Assembly (NCBI GenBank): GCA_017557475.1 | Contig: JAFYYO010000077.1 | Coordinates: forward strand, 1 to 21,653 | Origin: Bacteroidaceae bacterium | Lineage (GTDB): Bacteria > Bacteroidota > Bacteroidia > Bacteroidales > Bacteroidaceae | DNA: 21,653 nucleotides | Reading direction: 5' to 3' | Shown: positions 1 to 5,199 of the stretch, piece after piece | Numbering within the stretch: position 1 is the stretch's first letter | Layout of the letters: every line of letters starts with the position of its first letter | The notes under the pieces: model-generated | Seen by the model: the letters and a program-made list of their open reading frames with translations, nothing else | What the model was told of the DNA's origin: nothing | Database searches by the model: none | Translations under genes and position numbers: made by a program

Positions 1-162
1 GCCTTCTCGAGGCTCGAGAGTAGTGCCCTTGACGATGATGCCGCCCAGTTGACTAAGGTCGATAAAGTCTTGATACTCTATGCCATAGCCAAATGTTCCG
101 CTTGCCGTAAGCACTGGATTCTTAAGCCTTAACCCAGCTATCTCTACTCGCAAATCTGCCAT
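1..162 (-). CDS. pyrD: Dihydroorotate dehydrogenase B, catalytic subunit (N-terminal part, cut by window edge)
   Basis: Only the first 54 codons are present; the gene runs off the left edge. They read [18 protein letters not shown], then TASGTFGYG and [13 protein letters not shown], which are hallmark N-terminal motifs of class 1B dihydroorotate dehydrogenase (FMN-binding beta/alpha barrel). The family oxidises dihydroorotate to orotate in pyrimidine synthesis and passes electrons to the PyrK subunit. The gene lies downstream of pyrK in the same orientation, the usual Bacteroidales order, and is separated from it by a 22-bp repeat array. The ATG at 160-162 (minus) is the natural start because the family motif begins right after it. 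The family assignment is secure; the active-site region is outside the window. Confidence 0.92.
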   Translation of the reverse strand, partial: MADLRVEIAGLRLKNPVLTASGTFGYGIEYQDFIDLSQLGGIIVKGTTLEPREG

Positions 163-168
163 CTTTTT

Positions 169-278
169 CCTTCTCCTATAGTATGTTTCTCAACTAGCCA
201 CGTCTAGTTTGCAAATTAGGCACGTCTCGTTTGGCAATTAGACACGCCTAGTTGGCCAACTAGGCACGTTATGTTTTG
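169..278. repeat. 22-bp tandem array A (CACG family), between pyrK and pyrD
   Basis: Four units start at 191, 213, 235 and 257. Their CACG cores sit at 199, 221, 243 and 265, exactly 22 bp apart. A degenerate fifth copy at 169-190 keeps only the right half (TATGTTT). The core AACTAGGC-AC-GCCTAGTT is a near-perfect dyad with a 2-bp centre. The unit at 257 has the left arm of this type but the right arm TTATGTTTT found in the array at 4967-5054. The array fills the gap between two genes that are probably co-transcribed, so it should be part of their mRNA. Its function is unknown. Confidence 0.9.
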
Positions 279-283
279 AGACG

Positions 284-1057
284 CTACCATTTTAGTTTTT
301 CGACATCAAACACAGGACCCTCCTTGCAGACACAGACATTGCCCTCCTTTGTATCTTCTACGCAGCAAAGGCAAGCACCCAAGCCGCAAGCCATCATGTT
401 TTCCAAACTCACTTCACACGGGGTTCCCATCTGTTTTGCATAGGAAGCCATTGCCATCATCATAGGCTTAGGCCCGCACACAGCGATGTTGTCGAACTTT
501 TCTCGCTGCAAGATGCTGTGCTGCGTGACGAAGCCTTTCTCGCCTTCCGACCCGTCTTCTGTGGTGACATAGACGGCGCCCTGAGCACGATAGGCATCGA
601 GCCTGAGCAAGTCCGTTTTGCTTCGAGCACCCAACAGGAACGTCGGCTTGGCTCCCATCTTCTGCATCGCTTCTCCCATGAACAGGAGAGGAGCGATTCC
701 GACGCCGCCTCCGACGAGCAAGACTTTCTGCTCTGGCGAACTCGGCATCGTGAAGCCTTTACCCAAAGGAAGTATCGCATTCAGCGTCGAACCTGGTCGT
801 TTTTGCCAAAGCGAAGCAGTTCCCCTGCCAGCCTTCTGTATCAGGAAGCTCACCTCATTCCGCTCATAATCAACATGATGCAGGCTGATAGGGCGACGCA
901 AGAACGTCTCCTTGCTCTCGTCGATACGGAGCTGCGCGAACTGTCCCGGCCTCATTTCAGGAAGAGGACCAGCAGGATTGGTCGCCGCGAGCAACAGATA
1001 TCGCTCACTCAGCTGCTCGACAGAGGTGACTCGAAGGTCCAAAACGTACTTCCTCAT
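284..1057 (-). CDS. pyrK: Dihydroorotate dehydrogenase B, electron-transfer subunit
   Basis: This 257-residue protein is the iron-sulfur flavoprotein partner of PyrD, carrying electrons from dihydroorotate to NAD+. It has a ferredoxin-reductase-like FAD domain with RPIS at 55-58 and an NAD-binding motif GGGVGIAP at 116-123. The C-terminal [2Fe-2S] site has C224, C229, C232 and C244, with the CxxxxCxxC spacing expected of PyrK. The open frame extends upstream to 1117, but the extra residues are unlike the family and overlap a promoter. I chose the ATG at 1055-1057 (MRKYVLDL); an ATG two codons upstream at 1063 is possible. A good Bacteroidetes promoter lies at 1083-1114. Together with pyrD downstream it forms the two-subunit enzyme. 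Confidence 0.93.
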   Translation of the reverse strand: MRKYVLDLRVTSVEQLSERYLLLAATNPAGPLPEMRPGQFAQLRIDESKETFLRRPISLHHVDYERNEVSFLIQKAGRGTASLWQKRPGSTLNAILPLGKGFTMPSSPEQKVLLVGGGVGIAPLLFMGEAMQKMGAKPTFLLGARSKTDLLRLDAYRAQGAVYVTTEDGSEGEKGFVTQHSILQREKFDNIAVCGPKPMMMAMASYAKQMGTPCEVSLENMMACGLGACLCCVEDTKEGNVCVCKEGPVFDVEKLKW

Positions 1058-1082
1058 ATACATTATTATATATAACGCGCTG

Positions 1083-1114
1083 CAAAGGTACGACAATAGC
1101 AAGAGAAAAACAAA
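1083..1114 (-). promoter_or_regulatory. Promoter of pyrK (Bacteroidetes type)
   Basis: On the minus strand, TTTG (1111-1114) is followed after 20 bp by TACCTTTG (1083-1090), matching the Bacteroidetes sigma-ABfr consensus TTTG-N19/20-TAnnTTTG. Transcription would start near 1076, leaving a leader of about 20 nt before the ATG at 1057. The promoter supports the shorter pyrK start. Confidence 0.75.
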
Positions 1115-1258
1115 CAAAACATATAAAAATGTTTTGTATTATGCCTGCGCGTAACAAGGGCAATCAGTAGCTCAACGAATTCATCTGCCTGCACCCAAGC
1201 ACCATAAGAGCACGAAAAGGAACAAAAAAATCGGAACATAAAACTATGTCCCGATGTT

Positions 1259-1368
1259 TGTCATTGCCTTGCACAAAATCTCACATTACTTAGCGCGAAA
1301 CAATTCACGGCTTAGTGAGATACCTCACATTGCTTGGCGTGAAACAGTTCATTGCTTTGCACAAAAAG
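1259..1368. repeat. 22-bp tandem array D, between the HTH gene and pyrK
   Basis: Five 22-bp units start at 1259, 1281, 1303, 1325 and 1347. Units 2 and 4 agree at 19 of 22 positions and units 1 and 5 at 17 of 22; unit 3 is divergent. Typical elements are TCACATTGCTT followed by GCGTGAAACA. The sequence is unrelated to the CACG family, but the period is the same. The last unit overlaps the stop codon and final codon of the HTH gene, which ends at 1349. Similarity is strongest between alternate units, suggesting growth in 44-bp steps. Confidence 0.8.
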
Positions 1369-1804
1369 TTTCGAACGTTCCGTCGTCATAAAAGACTCGA
1401 ATCTCTGCTATTTTTCGCGAAGGTTTGTCAAATATTTTTCCTTCTGACGCAAAATTCGATGTTTGAGGGGACATCTGCTGAGCCCCAGAAAGATGGTCAA
1501 TAAAACCAGGCTGAAGAGGGAGTCCAGAAACAAGAGATGACGTTGCCGAAGATCCGCTTTCGCCTGCCTCGAATTGTGGAGAAATTGGGGTAGAAGAAGC
1601 AAACATTTCGCCTTTACCATTCATCAACCAATCCATATTAACCTCTGGAAAACGATCATGAATGTTGTTCAGCGTGTTCAGAGTTGGTTTATTTCTGCCA
1701 CTAAAGATACTCGAAAGAGTTCCCGGCGAAATTCTTATCTCGTTTGCAAAATCCTTTTGCGACATTCCCATGTGTTTCATGAGAGCACTAATTCTGTCCT
1801 TCAT
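1349..1804 (-). CDS. XRE-family helix-turn-helix repressor-like protein
   Basis: A 151-residue protein with an N-terminal lambda-repressor-like HTH. Residues 1-62 contain MSQKDFANEI, then SPGTLSSIFSGRNKPTL, the recognition-helix region of XRE/Cro-CI proteins, followed by MDWLMNGKGEMF, a common extension in Bacteroidales regulators. The rest (about 70-151) is rich in Ser, Gln and Pro and looks like a linker, with a short C-terminal segment ending in TFETFCAKQ. No peptidase or inducer-binding domain is visible. The gene stands alone with its own promoter. Two TATATGTTT direct repeats in its leader, 10 bp apart, suggest autoregulation; that is inference. Its target genes cannot be read from the sequence. 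Confidence 0.85.
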   Translation of the reverse strand: MKDRISALMKHMGMSQKDFANEIRISPGTLSSIFSGRNKPTLNTLNNIHDRFPEVNMDWLMNGKGEMFASSTPISPQFEAGESGSSATSSLVSGLPLQPGFIDHLSGAQQMSPQTSNFASEGKIFDKPSRKIAEIRVFYDDGTFETFCAKQ

Positions 1805-1814
1805 AATGTGTGCC

Positions 1815-1833
1815 TATATGTTTTTATATGTTT
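1815..1833. promoter_or_regulatory. Operator-like direct repeat in the HTH gene leader
   Basis: TATATGTTT occurs at 1815-1823 and again at 1825-1833, spaced 10 bp (one helical turn). It lies between the HTH gene's -7 element and its start codon, a position where an XRE repressor could block its own transcription. Binding is inferred from position only. Confidence 0.35.
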
Positions 1834-1854
1834 GTTTGCGTTTCTAAACCGCCA

Positions 1855-1886
1855 CAAAGGTACAAAATAAAGTTTAGAGCGCCAAG
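1855..1886 (-). promoter_or_regulatory. Promoter of the HTH gene
   Basis: On the minus strand, CTTG (1883-1886) is followed after 20 bp by TACCTTTG (1855-1862). The -7 element is perfect for TAnnTTTG and the -33 element differs at one base from TTTG. The leader to the ATG at 1804 would be about 44 nt. Confidence 0.65.
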
Positions 1887-2564
1887 CTTTTGCTTTGAAA
1901 ATTTGACAAATTAGCTTAGAATATAATTCACGCATCCAAATCGCAAATCCAAACGCGAAATGGCAAAACGAGAAATTTGCCAGACCGAATTCGTCAATGC
2001 ATCACAAATTCCGGTTAAAGCAATCGAGTTTTACAAAACCGCATAACAAGCTGGTTATTAGTACAGAATACGCCTCACGAAACCATTAAACACAGCAAAA
2101 CTTCAGCAAAAGCATCACAAAGCCGCGCATGTGTGCAATTTTGCGACCGATTTATTTTAACCAAAACTCATTATCAGCTGAATTCCAATACAATACATTG
2201 GAAAGTTATCTGTGCATAAGTTTTCAACTAAATATGCAACGAGGGCCATCATCCTCTCTATGGCGGCATTTGCAAATGTAAATAGCACCGCATTGTACCA
2301 AGCCATTCAGGCTACTGCACCCGCTCGCCTGTTTAGTTTTGTGCACAAATATGGCAATTTGCATTTCTAAACTAAAACAGGGCAAAAACACGGAAAAACA
2401 GCAAAATTCGCCAAAATCGGCGTTTTTCGCGTTCTTTCGAGCCATGGGAAAGGCGACGAAAATCTACGCGATTCTCAGAGGATAGGAATCTCGTATAAGG
2501 TGTTTTATTTCAGTGGATAAGGGCTAAAAACTTGCCTCGTGAGCCGAAACAGTTTTGAAAGAAA
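1887..2564. other. Non-coding stretch with palindromes and DnaA-box-like 9-mers
   Basis: No convincing gene is seen in this AT-rich gap between holA (ending at 2565) and the HTH promoter. It holds two perfect 12-bp palindromes, CATTTGCAAATG (2267-2278) and TTTGTGCACAAA (2338-2349). The second is enclosed by an inverted repeat, TTTAGTTT (2332-2339) and AAACTAAA (2369-2376), and followed by GCAATTTGC (2354-2362). One perfect DnaA-box 9-mer, TTATGCACA, lies on the minus strand at 2211-2219; near matches lie at 2339-2347 and 2512-2520. A small stem CGCC/GGCG (2409-2422) followed by five T could be a weak terminator. The role of the region is unknown. Confidence 0.5.
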
Positions 2565-3581
2565 TCAATGCAAAATGAAGAAGATTAGGTCCTGAAGAAG
2601 CTCCTCATGAGGTGTTCTAACGCCCCCTACCCCCTTACTTTGTGCGTCAGTTTTGCGAATTTCACTCAAAATTTGCATTACCTTCACGCCAGAGTAGTTT
2701 CTTCGGGCTGGTCCGATATCCATCCTGACCTTCCATTCTGTCTTCCCTAACCAGGCTGCTATGCCTGCATCACTCCTGTCAGGAGCATAATATGCCAGCA
2801 TAACGTCAGAAAAAAATGTAAATAAATTGGTCAGTGTTTTAGTGATGAAGAAACTGCGAGGGTTGCCTTGATAGTACTTTACAATTTGGTTGGCGCGGAA
2901 GATGTTGCGCTGAGCGAGGGCGGACTGCAGTTCGAAGTCGTTGAAGTCCTTGCTCATACCTGTCTGCTCTTCGACGAGTGCAGCCCCTACTACCCTACCG
3001 CCATTCAAAGCGAGAAGCAGTTTATCCATCTCCGTCGTCAATCTGCTGAGATCGGAACCAACATGACCTGCAAGCATTTGGATGGCTTGGGGCTCGATAT
3101 CGACATTATGTTTACTAAAGTATTGCGAGATGAAAGGGGCAAGTTGATTGTCGTAGAGACGCTTGCTTTCGTAGACGACGCCCACTTGCTGCAGGGCTTT
3201 GGCAGCGGCTTTGCGAGCATCGAGCTTTCCGTGCTTGTGGCAAAAGATGAGAACAGTCGTGGGTGTGAGATGCTCGAGATAGGCTTCGAGACCTTCCAGA
3301 GAGCGGATCGCCTGAGCCTCTCGCACGAGAACTACACGCTTTTCCGCCATCATCGGATAGGCATGAGCGAGTTCTATCACCTTATCTATATCAGTTTCAG
3401 CGCCGTAGACAATGTCCAAGTTGAAATCCTTTTCGTCTTCAGTCAGCACGGCCTCCACGATAGCATCACTCAGTTTATCAATATAATAGTCCTCCTCGCC
3501 CATCAGATAATAGACGGGAGCAACTTTTTGCGCCTTCAGGTCGCGCAGTATATCGTCGTATGTGATGCCCTTCGCAGCCAT
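2565..3581 (-). CDS. holA: DNA polymerase III subunit delta
   Basis: A 338-residue protein, the normal length for the clamp-loader delta subunit, which opens the beta sliding clamp during DNA replication. Early residues VAPVYYLMGEEDYYIDKLSDAI correspond to the degenerate P-loop region of HolA, which lacks a working Walker A motif. They are followed by the family's AAA+-like core and a helical C-terminal domain (NIFRANQIVKYYQGNPRSFFITKTLTNLFTFF and on). I chose the ATG at 3579-3581 (MAAKGITYDD); the frame also opens three codons earlier at TTG. It lies 68 nt downstream of the AMP nucleosidase gene in the same direction and is probably read from that gene's promoter. A 22-bp repeat pair occupies the gap. 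Confidence 0.88.
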   Translation of the reverse strand: MAAKGITYDDILRDLKAQKVAPVYYLMGEEDYYIDKLSDAIVEAVLTEDEKDFNLDIVYGAETDIDKVIELAHAYPMMAEKRVVLVREAQAIRSLEGLEAYLEHLTPTTVLIFCHKHGKLDARKAAAKALQQVGVVYESKRLYDNQLAPFISQYFSKHNVDIEPQAIQMLAGHVGSDLSRLTTEMDKLLLALNGGRVVGAALVEEQTGMSKDFNDFELQSALAQRNIFRANQIVKYYQGNPRSFFITKTLTNLFTFFSDVMLAYYAPDRSDAGIAAWLGKTEWKVRMDIGPARRNYSGVKVMQILSEIRKTDAQSKGVGGVRTPHEELLQDLIFFILH

Positions 3582-3644
3582 AATCAACAAATCAAGATGC
3601 CTTATTCAGCAAGTATGTAAGCCTTATTCAGCAAGTCAGCAAGC
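3579..3644. repeat. 22-bp tandem repeat pair F upstream of holA
   Basis: Units at 3601-3622 and 3623-3644 both begin CTTATTCAGCAAGT and match at 19 of 22 positions. A weaker third copy in the same register (3579-3600, 13 of 22) overlaps the holA start codon. The sequence is unrelated to arrays A-D but the period is again exactly 22 bp. It lies in the short gap between two co-directional genes. Confidence 0.7.
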
Positions 3645-3649
3645 CCGAC

Positions 3650-4426
3650 TTAATAGTCGAACTTCAGATGCTTGACGGTCTTCTTGTCCTGCTTAATCAT
3701 TTCGAGAGCCTGGATGCCTATCTGCACGTGCTTAAGGACATAGTTCTCAGTCACTTGACGATCGCTTTCGCTTGTCTTCACACCTTCAGGCGTCATAGGG
3801 TTGTCGCTGACGAGAAGCAGGGCTCCAGTCGGGATGTGATTGGCGAAGCCACATGTGAAAAGCGTTGCCGTCTCCATATCGACAGCCATTGCTCGCGTCA
3901 TGCGCAAGTAATCCTTGAACTTGTCGTCGTGCTCCCAAACTCGACGGTTCGTCGTATAGACCGTGCCTGTCCAGTAGTCGAAGCCAAGGTCGCGAATCGT
4001 ACTACTGACCGCACGTTGGAGCATGAACGCAGGCAGAGCGGGCACTTCGGGTGGGAAGTAGTCGTTGCTCGTACCCTCTCCCCTAATTCCTGCAATGGGA
4101 AGAACGAGATCGCCCTTTTGCGTCTTCGACGAGATACCACCGCATTTGCCCAAGAAAAGGCAGGCTTTCGGCTTGATGGCACTCAGCAAGTCCATGATGA
4201 TAGCTGCATTCGGGCTGCCCATACCAAAGTTGATGATGGTGATGCCGTCTGCCGTTGCGCATCGCATATTCGAGGTATATGCAGGCTTTTTTATGCCGAA
4301 GTTTTCGCAAAAGATGTCCACATAATTGTTGAAGTTCGTGAGTAGAATGTACGTTCCGAACTGCTCAAGTGGAATTTGCGTGTATCTAGGCAACCAATTC
4401 TCTACGATTTCTTGCTTTGTCTTCAT
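3650..4426 (-). CDS. amn: AMP nucleosidase / purine nucleoside phosphorylase family
   Basis: A 258-residue protein of the PNP/UDP fold. Visible motifs are NFGMGSPNAAI (66-76), FLGKCGGIS (91-99) in the nucleoside-binding loop, AVDMETATLF (181-190) with the ribose-binding Met-Glu pair, and SDNP (207-210) with the catalytic Asp208. The family splits AMP into adenine and ribose 5-phosphate (or phosphorolyses nucleosides), in the cytoplasm. Bacteroidales proteins of this length and sequence are generally annotated as AMP nucleosidase, shorter than the E. coli Amn, which has an extra N-terminal domain. The exact substrate cannot be read from sequence. The ATG at 4424-4426 directly follows a -7 element at 4446-4453. 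It likely forms an operon with holA downstream. Confidence 0.85.
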   Translation of the reverse strand: MKTKQEIVENWLPRYTQIPLEQFGTYILLTNFNNYVDIFCENFGIKKPAYTSNMRCATADGITIINFGMGSPNAAIIMDLLSAIKPKACLFLGKCGGISSKTQKGDLVLPIAGIRGEGTSNDYFPPEVPALPAFMLQRAVSSTIRDLGFDYWTGTVYTTNRRVWEHDDKFKDYLRMTRAMAVDMETATLFTCGFANHIPTGALLLVSDNPMTPEGVKTSESDRQVTENYVLKHVQIGIQALEMIKQDKKTVKHLKFDY

Positions 4427-4442
4427 CTTTTATGTAATTTTG
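4411..4442 (+). promoter_or_regulatory. Plus-strand promoter for the nuclease-domain gene
   Basis: CTTG (4411-4414) is followed after 20 bp by TAATTTTG (4435-4442), a good Bacteroidetes pair. Transcription would start near 4449, about 19 nt before the ATG at 4468. The -33 element lies inside the first codons of the divergent AMP nucleosidase gene. Confidence 0.6.
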
Positions 4443-4445
4443 CAG

Positions 4446-4453
4446 CAAATATA
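4446..4453 (-). promoter_or_regulatory. Minus-strand -7 element for the AMP nucleosidase gene
   Basis: TATATTTG on the minus strand fits TAnnTTTG and would start transcription near 4439, about 13 nt before the ATG at 4426. No clear TTTG is found at the -33 distance. It sits 3 bp from the plus-strand -7 element, so the two promoters are back to back and may compete. Confidence 0.55.
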
Positions 4454-4467
4454 CGAAAAAAAACGAT

Positions 4468-4926
4468 ATGCAGGAACTGAACCTTCCAAAAACGGAGCTT
4501 AAAATCATCACAAAGGACGGGAAACTTCATGTTTTTGATGTTTTGAGGCGGAAATATGTGGCTCTGACACCCGAAGAATGGGTTCGTCAGCAGTTCGTCC
4601 ACTTCCTGATTGGGCAGAAAGGCTATCCTGCAGAGTGCATCGGAAACGAAGTTTCTATCAATTTGAACGGCACAAAGAAGCGTTGCGACACAGTTGTCTA
4701 TGGTGGAAACGCACAGCCAACTATGATTGTGGAGTACAAGTCGCCGCAGGTAGAGATTACTCAGCAGGTCTTCGAACAGATTAGCCGATACAACATCAAA
4801 CTTCGTGTGAAATGGCTCATCGTGAGCAACGGCCTTCAGCACTACTGTTGCCAGATCGATTACGAAAGCGGCACCTATCAGTTTGTCGAGGATATTCCCT
4901 CCTACGACGACATCAAAGAAGCATAA
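4468..4926 (+). CDS. Stand-alone type I restriction enzyme R N-terminal (HSDR_N_2-like) nuclease-fold protein
   Basis: A 152-residue protein made only of a PD-(D/E)xK-like domain that resembles the N-terminus of type I restriction subunit HsdR. Key positions are D74 in RCDTVVY and E89/K91 in MIVEYKSP, with Q104 in EQISRYN as a likely motif following the core. An upstream helix (TPEEWVRQQFVHFLI, 34-48) is typical of the family. There is no helicase domain and no neighbouring modification or specificity gene, so this is not a restriction system as it stands. Similar small proteins are common as single genes in Bacteroidetes with unknown role. It has its own promoter and lies upstream of array B and the polysaccharide locus, with no evident functional tie. 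Confidence 0.8.
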   Translation: MQELNLPKTELKIITKDGKLHVFDVLRRKYVALTPEEWVRQQFVHFLIGQKGYPAECIGNEVSINLNGTKKRCDTVVYGGNAQPTMIVEYKSPQVEITQQVFEQISRYNIKLRVKWLIVSNGLQHYCCQIDYESGTYQFVEDIPSYDDIKEA

Positions 4927-4966
4927 GGAACCTGGAGTCTCTCCCAACGACTGCTGCATCGATGGG

Positions 4967-5054
4967 AAACATTACACGTTATGATTGCAATCATTACACG
5001 TTATGTTTGCCAACATTACACGTTATGTTTTCAAACTAGCCACGCCTAGTTGGA
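4967..5054. repeat. 22-bp tandem array B (CACG family), upstream of the polysaccharide locus
   Basis: Four units start at 4967, 4989, 5011 and 5033, with CACG cores at 4975, 4997, 5019 and 5041, exactly 22 bp apart. The first three are of a second subtype, AACATTACACGTTATGTT. The fourth switches to the subtype of arrays A and C (AACTAGCCACGCCTAGTT). Both arms change together, so dyad symmetry is largely kept. The second unit contains TATGTTTG (5002-5009), which fits a Bacteroidetes -7 element, but no matching -33 box is seen. With the hairpin at 5146 it fills most of the 273-nt gap before the export gene. Confidence 0.9.
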
Positions 5055-5145
5055 AGGCACACCACATCGAGTACTTTCGAAGAGCGAGCAAAAACAACTT
5101 CTTTTACCAAAAATCACGGTCGGATACAATAAAATGCCTCGCGCG

Positions 5146-5169
5146 CACGTTATATATACATATAATGTG
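5146..5169. promoter_or_regulatory. Inverted repeat in the leader of the polysaccharide operon
   Basis: CACGTTATAT (5146-5155) pairs with ATATAATGTG (5160-5169): ten base pairs, one of them G-U, around a 4-nt loop. It ends 30 nt before the start codon at 5200. It could be a protein-binding site or an RNA hairpin; no U-run follows, so it is not a classical terminator. Its first 8 bases (CACGTTAT) repeat the core of array B, but it is not in the 22-bp register. Confidence 0.5.
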
Positions 5170-5199
5170 ACACAGGCGAAAATAATAAACGAACACCAT

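Noticed and set aside
169..278. CRISPR array
   Set aside because: Units are contiguous with no unique spacers, the repeats are short and no cas genes are present.
2224..2445. Open frame of 73 codons on the minus strand, Cys-rich
   Set aside because: No recognisable domain and no promoter at a sensible distance. It covers the palindromes and AT-rich repeats of the non-coding stretch, and its composition does not resemble neighbouring proteins.
1887..2564. Chromosomal replication origin
   Set aside because: Only one exact DnaA box and two near matches are present; dnaA or other typical origin neighbours are absent. Kept only as a low-interest observation.
4985..5170. Small open frame on the plus strand over array B
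   Set aside because: It reads through the 22-bp repeats and has no family features. It looks like a by-product of the repeat sequence.
4967..5199. Invertible promoter controlling the polysaccharide locus
   Set aside because: Bacteroidales capsule promoters are often flanked by inverted repeats and flipped by an invertase. The repeats here are direct, in one orientation, and no flanking inverted pair or recombinase gene is seen in the window.
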